The notes under the pieces: model-generated | Seen by the model: the letters and a program-made list of their open reading frames with translations, nothing else | What the model was told of the DNA's origin: nothing | The model's database searches: none | Translations under genes and position numbers: made by a program | Shown here: positions 18,093 through 27,673 of the stretch, in pieces | How the letters are laid out: every line of letters begins with the position of its first letter | How positions within the stretch are numbered: the first letter of the stretch is position 1 | From: Robertmurraya sp. FSL R5-0851 | GTDB taxonomy: Bacteria; Bacillota; Bacilli; Bacillales; Cytobacillaceae | NCBI RefSeq assembly: GCF_038002965.1 | Contig: NZ_JBBOOE010000001.1 | Span: forward strand, 1,221,001-1,285,000 | DNA: 64,000 nucleotides | Direction: 5' to 3'

Positions 18093-18989
18093 TTAAGGAT
18101 TTGAAAATTTCACCTGAATTTCTTTTAAAAACATTTCAGCAGCAGCGGAAAAAACTTGATGTTTTTTCCAAACAATATTTAACCCAGATTCAAGTCTTGG
18201 CTCTAGCGGTCTAAAACAAAGATTACTATCACTAGACGTATTCACTATTTTATCAATAGCTATGGCATAACCAATGCCCTCTTCAACCATAAGGGAAGCA
18301 TTATATGCTAGATTGTATGTAGTCACAACGTTTAATTTTTCAAAATTTTCACCAAACCAATCAGCAAATTCATTTTTAGAAAATGTCTGTTTCATAGCCT
18401 GTCTTGAACAGATTAAAGGAACATTTAATAGATCCGCTGCTTGAATGTTATCATGGAAAGCTAGAAGGCTGTCTTTCCTCATAACAACGCCCCAAACATC
18501 TTTGGCTGGGATATTGATATAATTGTATTTAGACAAATCAGCTGGTTGAATTAAAATACCAAAGTCAAGTAATCTCTTGTCAAGTCGTTCAGTTACATCA
18601 TCTTCGTTTCCGCTGTAGAGGTGATACCGGATATTTGGATAACCTAACTGCAAATCTTTTACTACCCGTGCGATCTGTCTCATGGCATCTGTTTCCCCGC
18701 CACCTATATAAACATCTCCACTAATTGTTTCTTCCATGGAACTAAATTCAGCTCCTAATTTATCGACCATTTCTATAATTTCCTCTGCTCTTTTTCGCAA
18801 GAGCATTCCTTCATCTGTGAGATGGATACTGTGGCTGCTGCGAATAAATAGTTTTTTTCCTAACTCTTGTTCAAGATCTTTTAATTGCCTTGACAAAGTT
18901 GGCTGTGTAATATGCAGAAAATCAGCAGCAGCTGTCATACTTCCTTCTCTGGCCACCGTAAGGAAATATCGCAAAACTCTTAATTCCAT
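18093..18989 (-). CDS. LysR-family transcriptional regulator
   Basis: 298-aa LysR-type regulator from the ATG at 18989, chosen because GGAGGAGAGA is directly upstream; longer in-frame starts overlap that site. The N-terminal winged helix is typical (YFLTVAREGSMTAAADFLHITQPTLSRQLKDLEQELG), followed by the inducer-binding domain. It is divergent from the remnant of an SDR gene at 19077-19301, which was probably its target before that gene decayed, so the regulator may now lack its local partner. Confidence 0.9.
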   Translation of the reverse strand: MELRVLRYFLTVAREGSMTAAADFLHITQPTLSRQLKDLEQELGKKLFIRSSHSIHLTDEGMLLRKRAEEIIEMVDKLGAEFSSMEETISGDVYIGGGETDAMRQIARVVKDLQLGYPNIRYHLYSGNEDDVTERLDKRLLDFGILIQPADLSKYNYINIPAKDVWGVVMRKDSLLAFHDNIQAADLLNVPLICSRQAMKQTFSKNEFADWFGENFEKLNVVTTYNLAYNASLMVEEGIGYAIAIDKIVNTSSDSNLCFRPLEPRLESGLNIVWKKHQVFSAAAEMFLKEIQVKFSNP

Positions 18990-19076
18990 TCTCTCCTCCT
19001 CCTTCATTAGGTTTTAGTATATACATTCCAGAAATGCCTATCAAGCATATCAAGATATATGAAATAAGTATTAGCT

Positions 19077-19301
19077 ATGTGTAATGTGGCTTTTTGGAAG
19101 GAAAAAAATGGGGAACAGGAAGGGGATCCTAGCAAACTTGCAAAGGCTCTCATTACCATCGTAAATCAGGAGGAACCACCGTCTCGCTGGATTGCTGGTG
19201 CAGATGCCCTTGTTGGTGCAGATCAAAAGGTTGTAGAGCTTCAACAACAGATTGGCGCCTATCGTGAATTATCTACCTCCCTCGCTTACGAGGATGCGTA
19301 A
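19077..19301 (+). pseudogene. C-terminal remnant of an SDR oxidoreductase gene
   Basis: The frame encodes a typical C-terminal tail of short-chain dehydrogenases: EGDPSKLAKALITIV, PSRWIAGADALV, then a helical end. The Rossmann motif and YxxxK site are absent, and bases before ~19110 give unrelated residues (MCNVAFWKEK). No proper ribosome site precedes any start. I read it as what remains after deletion of the 5' ~75% of a gene next to its LysR regulator. Confidence 0.7.
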
Positions 19302-19521
19302 GCAGTAAATGCATCAAAGTGAGGTTCTCTTGGATTTTTGAGGTAAACTCACTCCCTTTTAAATAAGATATCTTGTCCTTAATAGAGTAACCAGCAAAAG
19401 AAAAAAAAGCGGAGAATTTCCGGTTAGATGCAGAATGTAACCTCTTTGGGGGGGAATAAGGGGAGGTTTTCCGCTTATGCAAAGAAAAATCTCCTATTTT
19501 CGAATTTTTCGAGCCAATAGG

Positions 19522-19599
19522 CGGAATTTCTCCGTCTATTTCAGCTTTTTTTAATAGGAATTACTAATTAAGAGGAATTTCTCCGTCTATTTTCAGCTT
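19522..19599. repeat. Direct repeats containing a CGGA...TCCG palindrome
   Basis: GGAATTTCTCCGTCTATT followed by T(T)CAGCTT occurs at about 19523-19547 and 19575-19599, about 52 bp apart. A related palindrome CGGAGAATTTCCG lies at 19410-19422. They look like small intergenic repeats of the type scattered in Bacillus genomes; no transposase is nearby. Confidence 0.6.
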
Positions 19600-19684
19600 G
19601 GGTGCTTAACCTTAACCCCAAACCAATAAGTGCGATGTCAATTGCTGTGTCAAAGTTATGAATTTCTTAGAAACGTTAATAATT

Positions 19685-19724
19685 AAAGAAAAGACGTATA
19701 CCAATTTGATATACGTCCTTTCTT
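19685..19724. terminator. Hairpin with terminator-like flanks
   Basis: AAGACGTATA pairs with TATACGTCCTT around CCAATTTGA, with A- and T-rich flanks. It could end transcription in either direction between the repeat patch and lutC. Confidence 0.6.
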
Positions 19725-19802
19725 GTGTCTTTTAATCAGAAAGCACCCGAAAATGGAACACTAAACAAAAACTTGGTTATCGGCTTTTTTTGTTTAATAG
19801 TT

Positions 19803-20522
19803 TTATAAATCATCAATAAGGATATAGCTAGCTTTAACGGGACCATGAACTCCAACTACTAAATTTAATTCAATATCAGCCGAATTACTTGGACCAGTAA
19901 TGAAATTGACACATGAAGCCACTTGCTTACCTTGTTCATGTATGGAACGTAGTTTTTGTGCAGCTTGCGTCATTCTAGGTACTAAGGTGCTTTTAGGAAC
20001 TAAAACGATGAGTGTAGCTGGAAGAAAGCTCACGGTCCGTCCCTTATCCTTGTCACTTAGTAAAACGACCGTACCTGATTCTGCAAGTGTTATTTCACTA
20101 ATTGTGATCCCAACGTTTGCTTTTTCAGCAAGTGAGATGTTTTCCAATTCTTTGGTGTAATCCCATTTATGAATAGAAACACCTTCACTCGGCCAAGTTT
20201 CACTCATAAGGGGAGAAAGACCCCAATTGGAAAAACGTTCGTCCTTCCAAGTTACAATGGGCCCACCACCATGAACGCTAACCGTTTCTTTAAGTGTCTT
20301 TTCTAGTTCCTTGAGATTTGTTTCAATGAGAGTCGTATGAATTTTTTCACATTGTAACCTCAAAACTTCTACTAGGTCATCAACAGATGCATCCTTTAAC
20401 ACAAGATGTTGGGGCTGATGCTTCCAGTTTCGAACAGGCGCGTTTTGGATTTGTCTTTCTCGACCAAGTGAGGTAGCTATTTGATTTAAAAAAACTTCTT
20501 TATTTTTTATTGTTCCAGTCAT
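19803..20522 (-). CDS. lutC: L-lactate utilization protein LutC
   Basis: 239-aa LUD-domain protein, about the length of B. subtilis LutC. With LutA and LutB it oxidises L-lactate to pyruvate at the cytoplasmic side. Motifs [19 protein letters not shown] and [23 protein letters not shown] are characteristic. The start ATG overlaps the lutB stop by 4 nt (ATGA), so translation is coupled. It is the last gene of lutABC. Confidence 0.95.
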   Translation of the reverse strand: MTGTIKNKEVFLNQIATSLGRERQIQNAPVRNWKHQPQHLVLKDASVDDLVEVLRLQCEKIHTTLIETNLKELEKTLKETVSVHGGGPIVTWKDERFSNWGLSPLMSETWPSEGVSIHKWDYTKELENISLAEKANVGITISEITLAESGTVVLLSDKDKGRTVSFLPATLIVLVPKSTLVPRMTQAAQKLRSIHEQGKQVASCVNFITGPSNSADIELNLVVGVHGPVKASYILIDDL

Positions 20523-21949
20523 GATTGTTCCCCACCTTTTTCCCTATTTTTGAACCAATCTCTAAATCTTTCCTTGTTTGGAGCGGGGAACTCACGAATT
20601 TCTGTCCATGCCTTTAAAGGACCAACACCTTTAGAGATTTTGTCACCTGACGTAAAAGGCAGCATGGCCGTAGGTGCGAACTTCGTTCCAAGGTTGTAAA
20701 GGGAAGGGGACGCAGCACCTAAACCAAAGGCCTTCATGGCTAATTTCTCAGAAATTGGTGCTTTGCCTTCTTTTTCAACAATCGTTTGTCTGTGCTTATG
20801 CAAAAGCTCGTGTAATGGTATTTTTACTGGGCAAACCTCCGTACATGCTCCACAAAGTGTTGATGCATATGGTAGTTCTTTATAATCATCGTACCCGCCT
20901 AATAAAGGAGATAATACAGCACCAATCGGTCCCGAATAGATGGATCCGTATGAATGGCCACCCACATGTCGATAGACAGGACAAACATTTATACACGCTG
21001 CACAGCGAATGCATTGAAGGATCGATTGAAACTCACCACCGAGTATACTAGAGCGGCCATTATCTACGATAACAAGATGGAAGTCTTCAGGACCATCAAC
21101 ATCATGTTCTTCACGAGGGCCAGTTAACACAGTAATGTAGCTAGTCAATTTCTGACCAACCGCACTTCTCGTAAGAAGACTAACCAGAACCTCCATTTCT
21201 TCAAAGGTTGGAACAAGTCTTTCCATCCCCATAACGGTAATTTGCGTTTTCGGAAGGGAAGTGACAAGATCTGCATTGCCTTCATTCGTGACTAGACTGA
21301 TGGATCCTGTTTCTGCAACGGCAAAATTACAACCAGTAATTCCTACATCAGCTGTTAAATATTCTTGACGTAGCATTTCTCTAGCATGCCAGGCGAGTTC
21401 TTCTGGTTTTTCCGTCTTTTTATAGCCCAGCTTTTCCGAAAACACGTCACGGATTTGCTCTTTGTTTTTATGAAGAGCGGGAACAACGATATGAGAAGGA
21501 GGATCATGGTCATCAACCTGCAAAATATACTCACCAAGGTCGGTTTCGATTACCTCACAACCCGCATCTTCAAGACATTGGTTAAGGTGAATCTCCTCCG
21601 TAACCATCGATTTTGCTTTCACTACTTTTTTTGCGTTCTTTTCTTTAATAACTCCTTTGATATATTCATTGGCTTGTTCAGCTGTTTGGGCGAAAAATAC
21701 GTGACCCCCTCGCTTAGCAACATTTTCACTAAGTTGTTCTAAATAATAGTCCAGATGGTCAAGTACATGCTTTCTAATTTCTTCACCGTGCTTACGCCAT
21801 TCTTCCCAGTTTCCTAGTTCAATTGTTGCGTCTAATCTGCGTGTACCCATTCGTTCCTGCGCTCCAACTACTGCTCCTCGCATGAATGAGTCTTGAATGC
21901 CTTTATCCACTCGCTCTTTAAAGTCGGTTGTGCTAATTTTCATTGACAT
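20519..21949 (-). CDS. lutB: L-lactate utilization iron-sulfur protein LutB
   Basis: 476-aa protein: an N-terminal LUD domain and two ferredoxin-type clusters, [19 protein letters not shown] (about residues 307-325) and [10 protein letters not shown]. It carries electrons during lactate oxidation in the LutABC complex. I chose the ATG at 21949 because GGGGAGGG is ~7 nt upstream; the TTG at 21967 lies inside that site. The length matches B. subtilis LutB (479). No defect was seen. Confidence 0.95.
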   Translation of the reverse strand: MSMKISTTDFKERVDKGIQDSFMRGAVVGAQERMGTRRLDATIELGNWEEWRKHGEEIRKHVLDHLDYYLEQLSENVAKRGGHVFFAQTAEQANEYIKGVIKEKNAKKVVKAKSMVTEEIHLNQCLEDAGCEVIETDLGEYILQVDDHDPPSHIVVPALHKNKEQIRDVFSEKLGYKKTEKPEELAWHAREMLRQEYLTADVGITGCNFAVAETGSISLVTNEGNADLVTSLPKTQITVMGMERLVPTFEEMEVLVSLLTRSAVGQKLTSYITVLTGPREEHDVDGPEDFHLVIVDNGRSSILGGEFQSILQCIRCAACINVCPVYRHVGGHSYGSIYSGPIGAVLSPLLGGYDDYKELPYASTLCGACTEVCPVKIPLHELLHKHRQTIVEKEGKAPISEKLAMKAFGLGAASPSLYNLGTKFAPTAMLPFTSGDKISKGVGPLKAWTEIREFPAPNKERFRDWFKNREKGGEQS

Positions 21950-21983
21950 TTCTTTATCCCTCCCCAAGGTTCCTTGTTTCCCA

Positions 21984-22700
21984 TTAGCGACTATTTAATA
22001 TTTCGGCTATATGTAATACCTTAATTGGCTTTAAATTCCGTTCAATACGCCCGCCAATATTCATTAAACAGCCAGCGTCAGCTCCAATTAAATAATCTGC
22101 TCCGGTTTCTTCCACGTGAGCGACTTTTTCATCAACCATTTGTTCAGAGATCTGTGCCATTTTTACAGAAAAAGTTCCGCCAAATCCACAGCATTGCTCT
22201 TTTCCTGGTAACTCTGTAAATTCTAAATCTCTTACATTTGATAGAAGGACCATCGGAGCTTTTTTGACCCCTAGTAATCTAGTCATATGGCATGAAGTGT
22301 GGTATGTCACTTTACCTTTAAAACGAGCACCAACATCTTCTATTTTCAATACATCAACAATAAATTGTGTTAATTCATATGACTTGGAAGCGAGTTCCTT
22401 TGCTTTCGGTCCCCAAACTGGATCATCTTTAAAAATATGCTCATATTCATGAAACATGGCAACGCAAGAACCTGAAGGTGAAACGATATATTCAGCATGT
22501 GAAAACGTGTTAATCATTGTCTTCATTGCTTCCTTTGATTCCTTTACATATCCGCTATTGTAGGAGGGCTGACCACAGCAAACTTGAGCTGTTGGGAAGT
22601 CAATTTCACAGCCTAAATGCTCTAGCAATTCAACCGTTGCTTTTCCTACATTGCTTTGAAACATATCAACAAGGCATGTGGCAAAAAGGGTAACTTTCAT
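21984..22700 (-). CDS. lutA: L-lactate utilization protein LutA (CCG domain)
   Basis: 238-aa protein with two cysteine-rich CCG domains: [13 protein letters not shown] in the first half and [14 protein letters not shown] in the second, the usual ligands for a cluster in GlpC/HdrB-like proteins. It is first in lutABC, and a perfect palindrome of the LutR type (22730-22748) lies 30 bp upstream. The lutR-like regulator gene comes next on the same strand, upstream. Confidence 0.95.
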   Translation of the reverse strand: MKVTLFATCLVDMFQSNVGKATVELLEHLGCEIDFPTAQVCCGQPSYNSGYVKESKEAMKTMINTFSHAEYIVSPSGSCVAMFHEYEHIFKDDPVWGPKAKELASKSYELTQFIVDVLKIEDVGARFKGKVTYHTSCHMTRLLGVKKAPMVLLSNVRDLEFTELPGKEQCCGFGGTFSVKMAQISEQMVDEKVAHVEETGADYLIGADAGCLMNIGGRIERNLKPIKVLHIAEILNSR

Positions 22701-22729
22701 GATAGTTTGTCTCCAATTCCTTTTAAAGT

Positions 22730-22748
22730 CAGGTCATCTGATGACCTG
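22730..22748. promoter_or_regulatory. LutR operator upstream of lutA
   Basis: A 19-bp perfect palindrome, CAGGTCATC-T-GATGACCTG. Its core TCATC-N-GATGA is the sequence I recall for LutR of B. subtilis. It lies 30 bp before the lutA start codon and would be occupied without lactate. Confidence 0.85.
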
Positions 22749-22863
22749 TTCAAAATAGATTAATTAATAACAATAATACTATATTTATAGTATTTCTTGA
22801 AAGGGATTACACGAAAATTTCTGAAAAATCTCTTCATTCATTTTTATTAGAAGTGTATGAAGA

Positions 22864-23574
22864 TTATTTTAAGTTTTTATAAAGCACACTTTCTACATTT
22901 TCAAGATGATCTAGCATAAGTGCACGTGCCTTTTCTCCGTCTTGTTCTTTTATTGCTATATAAATATTGTGATGCTCTTCATACAGACGGTCAACAGTGA
23001 TTTGTTCAGAAAAGAGCCAAAGGCGACGAGTTTCCTTAATGGTTTCACCAATAAGTCCTGATACATGGTTCATTAAATTTACAAGTAAAGGATTCTGAGT
23101 GGCATCGGCAATTGACATATGAAAGGCTAAGTCTGCTTGTTCATTAAGCTCTTCATTCCCGCTAGCGAGTTGCATTTCTTTCAGAGCGGTTTCGATGGTT
23201 TGCAAATGTTCCTCTGTTCTTTTTTGAGCTGCTGTGTAACATGTTCCAGCTTCTAAAATTTTTCGGACTTCGAGTAAATTTTGAGTATCCTGTAAGTTCA
23301 TTAATATAGCGGTAGAGAGGGGAAGACTTACTTGTCCCGATTCAAACTCTTTTACGTAAGTTCCTTCACCTTGCCGAATTTCTATTAAGCCCATAGCACG
23401 TAAAGCGGTTAATGCTTCACGAATGGTTGAGCGTCCAACCTGAAAGTTCTCGGCTAGTTGCTGAACCGAATCAAGCTTATCACCAGGTTTAAATTGTCCT
23501 GACTTAATCATATCGTGTATGGCATCAGCAACTTCTTCATAAATTTTTTTCGGTTTTATCTTTTTGTAATTCAT
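22864..23574 (-). CDS. lutR: GntR/FadR-family regulator LutR
   Basis: 236-aa FadR-subfamily regulator. The N-terminal winged helix reads IYEEVADAIHDMIKSGQF...LAENFQVGRSTIREALTALR, followed by the all-helical FCD ligand domain with metal-binding His residues. I chose the ATG at 23574, with GGAGG 8 nt upstream. Its position beside lutABC and the LutR-type operator at 22730 make lactate-responsive repression of lutABC the likely role; in B. subtilis lutR is unlinked. Confidence 0.88.
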   Translation of the reverse strand: MNYKKIKPKKIYEEVADAIHDMIKSGQFKPGDKLDSVQQLAENFQVGRSTIREALTALRAMGLIEIRQGEGTYVKEFESGQVSLPLSTAILMNLQDTQNLLEVRKILEAGTCYTAAQKRTEEHLQTIETALKEMQLASGNEELNEQADLAFHMSIADATQNPLLVNLMNHVSGLIGETIKETRRLWLFSEQITVDRLYEEHHNIYIAIKEQDGEKARALMLDHLENVESVLYKNLK

Positions 23575-23663
23575 TGGATGAACCTCCAAAACATGTTCTT
23601 ATACGATTTAGTATACAACTTTTAGATGTTAAAAAAGGAGAGATTATGTAAAACCAAATAAAA

Positions 23664-23692
23664 AAATCTACCGAAGTTCTCGGCAGATTTCT
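23664..23692 (-). terminator. Terminator after yajQ
   Basis: On the minus strand, AAATCTGCCGA, a GAAC loop and TTCGGTAGATTT with one mismatch, then TTTTT. Confidence 0.85.
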
Positions 23693-23696
23693 AATA

Positions 23697-24188
23697 CTAG
23701 CGATAATTTGTAAATTGTACTTCTACGGTTAAGTCTGCTTCTTTTACAAGAGAAATAATCTTTTGAAGATCATCACGATTCTTACCAGTTACACGAACTT
23801 GATCATCTTGAACTTGGCTTTTGACCTTAACACCACTATTTTTAATAATCGTATTAATTTTTTTTGCATTTTCTTTATCAATTCCTTGAACAAGCTTGGC
23901 ACGTTGTCTGACGGTTCCGCCAGAAGCCCCTTCAAGCTTCCCATAATCGAGATTACCGATTGGAACGCCACGTTTGATTAATTTACTTAGCAGCACATCT
24001 TTGAGTTGATCTAGCTTATACTCATCATCCGAAATAAGTACTAATTCTTCCTTATCCAGTGATACTTCACTCTTACTTCCTTTAAAATCATAGCGAGTAG
24101 AAATTTCTTTCATTGTCTGTGAAATGGCATTTGTTACCTCTGAAAAATCTACCTTTGATACAATATCGAATGAACTTTCTTTAGACAT
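23697..24188 (-). CDS. YajQ-family nucleotide-binding protein
   Basis: 163-aa YajQ/DUF520 protein, the usual full length. The family start [16 protein letters not shown] and the [11 protein letters not shown] motif are clear. Members bind RNA or cyclic di-GMP in some bacteria; the role in Bacillus is not established. AGGAGGATCAT precedes the ATG. It is monocistronic and ends at a terminator before lutR. Confidence 0.93.
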   Translation of the reverse strand: MSKESSFDIVSKVDFSEVTNAISQTMKEISTRYDFKGSKSEVSLDKEELVLISDDEYKLDQLKDVLLSKLIKRGVPIGNLDYGKLEGASGGTVRQRAKLVQGIDKENAKKINTIIKNSGVKVKSQVQDDQVRVTGKNRDDLQKIISLVKEADLTVEVQFTNYR

Positions 24189-24349
24189 ATGATCCTCCTA
24201 CAGTCAAAAAAATTTTATGTAACTTTTATTCAGTTTCCCTTTATGGGTTCATTATAGTAAAATATAGCAGTTCAAACAACTTTCTCGCCGTTTTATAAAC
24301 GATAGATAAGGTTAATGTATAGATATAGATAAATTTTAGGAGGTAGTGT

Positions 24350-25234
24350 ATGTCACTAACTGATTACATTGGACAGGTCACAACCCTGACGGTTGCAAGG
24401 CAGGCTGCGTTTGGATATTTTTTAACCAATGGGGAAGAAGACGTTCTGTTACATGAAAATGAAATGGTTGAAAATACGGAATTAACAGAGGACCAAGAAA
24501 TTGAGGTTTTCCTTTATATCGACTCTCGTGATCGTATTACAGCAACCACTTACATACCAGAAGTTCAAGTCGGCAAGTATGGCTGGGCGAAGGTGGTCGA
24601 AGTAAAGCCTGGAATTGGTGTATTTATTGATATTGGAATAAAAAAGGATGTGTTATTAGGAGAAGAGGACCTTCCTGTACATACGTCTGTTTGGCCAACT
24701 GTGGATGATCTTTTATACATCACACTTCGGGTAAATAAAAATAACCGAATTTATGTAAAAGCTGCGACTGATCCTATTATTACAGACATCAGTATTAAAG
24801 CTACATCAAAGGATTTTAATAAAAATATTCAAGGCCATGTGTACAGAACTGCTAAGGTAGGCACTTGGGTATATACGGTAGAAGGGTTTAAAGGCTTTGT
24901 TCATGAGTCACAGCGGAAAGTCGAGCCTAGGCTGGGTGAAAAAGTAGAAGGCCGAATTATTGACGTGAAAGAAGATGGAACCGTTAATATTTCTTTAATT
25001 CCTCGTAAACAGGAAGCTCTCGACGAAGATGCCAATAAGATTTATGAATATCTACTGCTTAGAAACGGGGCAATGCCTTATAGCGATAAAAGTATGCCAG
25101 AAGATATTCAAGAGCGTTTTGGTTTAAGTAAAGCTGCTTTTAAGCGTGCATTAGGAAAATTAATGAAGAATGGGCTAGTTTATCAAGAAGATTTTTGGAC
25201 GTATAAAAAAGAAGAAAAAAATGACGTGGAGTAA
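24350..25234 (+). CDS. cvfB: CvfB/YitL-family S1 RNA-binding protein
   Basis: 294-aa protein of the CvfB (YitL) family with three S1-like beta-barrel domains and a C-terminal winged helix (IYEYLLLRNGAMPYSDKS...FGLSKAAFKRALGKLMKNGLV). These cytoplasmic RNA-binding proteins affect gene expression after transcription; in Staphylococcus the homologue influences virulence factor production. AGGAGGTAGTG precedes the ATG. It opens a block in the B. subtilis yitL-yitW order. The stop codon lies inside the terminator hairpin. Confidence 0.93.
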   Translation: MSLTDYIGQVTTLTVARQAAFGYFLTNGEEDVLLHENEMVENTELTEDQEIEVFLYIDSRDRITATTYIPEVQVGKYGWAKVVEVKPGIGVFIDIGIKKDVLLGEEDLPVHTSVWPTVDDLLYITLRVNKNNRIYVKAATDPIITDISIKATSKDFNKNIQGHVYRTAKVGTWVYTVEGFKGFVHESQRKVEPRLGEKVEGRIIDVKEDGTVNISLIPRKQEALDEDANKIYEYLLLRNGAMPYSDKSMPEDIQERFGLSKAAFKRALGKLMKNGLVYQEDFWTYKKEEKNDVE

Positions 25235-25249
25235 CCACGTCATTTTTTT
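25214..25249. terminator. Terminator overlapping the cvfB stop codon
   Basis: AAAAAAATGACGTGG, a GAGTAA loop, then CCACGTCATTTTTTT. It is bidirectional towards the DUF3941 gene. Confidence 0.9.
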
Positions 25250-25250
25250 C

Positions 25251-25382
25251 TTACAAGTGATCAGTCTTTTTTGAAAATGATTTTTTTCCGGCTTGTCGAT
25301 TTTTCATTGATTCCATGGCCTTTTCATGTCTCATAGCATTTTTGTCTTTTGCTTTTTTATCATTATCTGAAGTATGTGGCAT
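25251..25382 (-). CDS. Small DUF3941 protein
   Basis: 43-aa highly charged protein (PHTSDNDKKAKDKNAMRHEK, ending SFSKKTDHL) that fits the short DUF3941 family of Bacillaceae. I chose the ATG at 25382 because GGAAAGGGG precedes it; the upstream extension in frame is not coding-like. The function is unknown; it has no membrane segment or signal. Confidence 0.8.
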   Translation of the reverse strand: MPHTSDNDKKAKDKNAMRHEKAMESMKNRQAGKKSFSKKTDHL

Positions 25383-25465
25383 AAAGATCCCCTTTCCTAG
25401 TAAACAATCTACCTCAAAATTCAAGGCTTCTTTTAGTTTCTGTTGGAAAAGGAGAAGTATGCAAG

Positions 25466-26326
25466 TCACGAATGAAGCTTATTTAGAAAGAATATGGCAA
25501 TCGTTCCTGGTCCTGTATGTGACCCAATTGCAGCCCCAATATCTGAGATATAAACATCTTGAGGTGAGAATTCATCGATGATCATGGTTTTCATTTCTTC
25601 CGCGGTTGTTTTGTCATCGGCATGACTAATTCCGATAACTTGCTTATCTAGTGACTCTCCTCGTTCTTTCATAACTTCAATGATTCGACGCATTAATTTT
25701 TTCTTGCCACGAATTTTCTCAATGGGTACTAGTTTCCCATCTTCCACATTTAAGAGCGGCTTAATATTTAATAGACCGCCAACGAAAGCAGAGGCTTTAG
25801 AAACCCTTCCGCCTTTAGCTAAATGGTCAAGGTCATCCACTGAAAAGAGATGCTCCATATGCTTACATAGAAATTCTGAAGAGGCAATAACTTGTTCCTT
25901 AGTAGCACCATTTTTTAGAAGTCTGGCTGCCTCCATAACAACTAATCCACATCCAAGTGATGCACATTTTGAATTAATAATCGTCAAGTCCAAATCAGGA
26001 TATTGTTCTTTTACTTGGTCACGTATCATCACTGCTGTTGAGTACGTTCCAGATAATTCGGAAGAAAAAGCTATGTATAGACCAGATTCTTTGTTGATCG
26101 CTAGCTCAGTAAACTGTTTTTCAAATACAGCTGGAGATACTTGTGATGTTTTGGGGAGATCTCCGTTTCGTATGGATTCGTAAACCGTTTCGGGATTAAT
26201 CGTAAGTAAATCTTCGAACTCTTGCTCATTTACATGTACCTTCAGTGGTAACATGGTTACATTATGTTCAGCAAAAAAGTTAAGCGGCAAATCGCTAGCC
26301 GAATCAGCCATTAATTTGATCGACAT
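25466..26326 (-). CDS. DegV-family fatty-acid-binding protein
   Basis: 286-aa DegV/FakB-type protein that binds a fatty acid and can present it to the FakA kinase. The N-terminal signature IKLMADSASDLPLNF and GGRVSKASAFVGGLLNIKPLL are typical, as is HADD near the C-terminus. The start is the ATG at 26326 after GGAGTGTGATAGG. It sits in the position of B. subtilis yitS. It is divergent from yitT. Confidence 0.92.
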   Translation of the reverse strand: MSIKLMADSASDLPLNFFAEHNVTMLPLKVHVNEQEFEDLLTINPETVYESIRNGDLPKTSQVSPAVFEKQFTELAINKESGLYIAFSSELSGTYSTAVMIRDQVKEQYPDLDLTIINSKCASLGCGLVVMEAARLLKNGATKEQVIASSEFLCKHMEHLFSVDDLDHLAKGGRVSKASAFVGGLLNIKPLLNVEDGKLVPIEKIRGKKKLMRRIIEVMKERGESLDKQVIGISHADDKTTAEEMKTMIIDEFSPQDVYISDIGAAIGSHTGPGTIAIFFLNKLHS

Positions 26327-26453
26327 GCCTATCACACTCCAATAACTATGTAATCTTATCTTTAGTTTAAAGAAATAATAAGAGAAATACAATTAATTGT
26401 AGTGGAGTTTGCTCATAATAGGAAAAATAGAGTTTTCGAGGAGGGGAAAGTCA

Positions 26454-27284
26454 TTGATTTATCTGCATACGAAAAAAATAATCATTGTAACGATCGGAGC
26501 GATATTAAATGCAGTGGCAATGAATTTTTTCTTAATCCCGGCTAATGTGTACTCCAGTGGTTTTGTGGGCGTAGCACAGCTATTGTCTAGTGTATTTGGA
26601 AATTTCATGACAACTGGGGTTTGGTTATTTATTCTTAATCTGCCTGTTACTATTTTAGCCTGGAAGAAGGTAGGTCGATCATTCACCATTTACAGTTTTA
26701 TTAGTGTGTTTCTAATGTCTTTTTTCTTAGAAATCGTCCCAATCATTAATGTTTCTAAAGATATTTTACTAAATGCGGTTTTTGGAGGAGTAATTGCGGC
26801 TGTTGGAACCGGGATTACCTTAAAGTGGGGAGCGTCTACAGGAGGAATGGATATTGTCGCGATGGTTTTATCAAGAATGAAGGATAAACCCGTTGGAACC
26901 TATTTCTTTATGTTAAATGGTGCAATCATTGTGACAGCAGGTTTTTTATACGGATGGGAAAAGGCTTTATACACACTAGTCACATTATATGTATCTACAA
27001 GGGTAATAGATACCATTCACACGCGTCATGAAAAGCTGACAGCCATGATTATTACAAAGAAATCGGATGAGATGAAACAAGCCATTCATTCAAAGCTTGT
27101 TCGAGGGATTACAACTGTTCCTGCAAAGGGTGCATTTACAAATGAAAATAAAGAAATGCTAATAACAGTCATTACTCGTTATGAATTATTTGATCTTGAA
27201 CACATCATTAAGTCAGTGGATCCTAATGCTTTTACTAATATTGTACAAACAGCAGGAATCTTTGGTTTCTTTCGAAAAGAATAA
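26454..27284 (+). CDS. yitT: YitT-family membrane protein (DUF161/DUF2179)
   Basis: 276-aa integral membrane protein with about five to six N-terminal membrane helices and a cytoplasmic C-terminal DUF2179 domain (ARG-free RGITTVPAKGAFTNENKEMLITVITRYEL). I chose the TTG at 26454 because GAGGAGGGG is 7 nt before it; the frame is open to 26409 without another site. Position after the DegV gene matches B. subtilis yitT. The function of the family is not established; transport has been suggested. Confidence 0.9.
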   Translation: MIYLHTKKIIIVTIGAILNAVAMNFFLIPANVYSSGFVGVAQLLSSVFGNFMTTGVWLFILNLPVTILAWKKVGRSFTIYSFISVFLMSFFLEIVPIINVSKDILLNAVFGGVIAAVGTGITLKWGASTGGMDIVAMVLSRMKDKPVGTYFFMLNGAIIVTAGFLYGWEKALYTLVTLYVSTRVIDTIHTRHEKLTAMIITKKSDEMKQAIHSKLVRGITTVPAKGAFTNENKEMLITVITRYELFDLEHIIKSVDPNAFTNIVQTAGIFGFFRKE

Positions 27285-27301
27285 TTACTGGAGGGAAAAC
27301 A

Positions 27302-27673
27302 ATGAAAAAATGGCTTTTTATGATCACCATAATGTTTATTCTTATTCCATCAATGGGCTATGCAAAAGAGGAAGCTGCTTTTAAAAATATTGTTGTAGAT
27401 GGAGGGAGTGGGAATTACAAAGTACGAGGAGATGCTCATATTGGTAAAGATTATTTTTATTATTCCGTAGAAGATGGACATACACAGTTTATCGAGGAAA
27501 CAAAAATACAAACAGGAAAAGCCTTCGGTAATGCCTATCCTTTTGTGATTACTATCTCAATCCCAAAAGAGAAACTTCCGAAAAATGGTTCGTTGATTAT
27601 GAATTTGTATACGAAATCCGAAAAGGGTGAAATCCAACAATCACACCCAGTGGTTCTAGAGGTATTTGAATAA
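27302..27673 (+). CDS. Secreted protein with Gmad2-like Ig fold
   Basis: 123-aa protein with a clear signal peptide (MKKWLFMITIMFILIPSMGYA) and a mature part of ~100 residues. The pattern KVRGDAHIGKDYFYYSVEDG...PFVITISIPKE...LIMNLYTKSEKGEIQ resembles Gmad2-type immunoglobulin-like domains of sporulation and germination proteins. It occupies the place of ipi (a proteinase inhibitor) in B. subtilis, but I see no clear BsuPI similarity. Ribosome site GGAGGG; 17 nt after yitT, so possibly cotranscribed. The function is unknown. Confidence 0.65.
   Translation: MKKWLFMITIMFILIPSMGYAKEEAAFKNIVVDGGSGNYKVRGDAHIGKDYFYYSVEDGHTQFIEETKIQTGKAFGNAYPFVITISIPKEKLPKNGSLIMNLYTKSEKGEIQQSHPVVLEVFE

Larger units (their letters stand above)
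19302..19802. other. 500-bp non-coding region with short repeats
   Basis: No gene is seen. It contains a family of short CGGA-N5-CCG palindromes (19410-19422, 19522-19534 and a weaker copy at 19575-19585), a direct repeat (19522-19547 and 19573-19599), G-runs at 19448-19463 and a hairpin at 19685-19724. Confidence 0.6.

Noticed and set aside
19302..19620. Repeats at 19.4-19.6 kb as a CRISPR array
   Set aside because: Only two or three imperfect units with unequal spacing and no cas genes.
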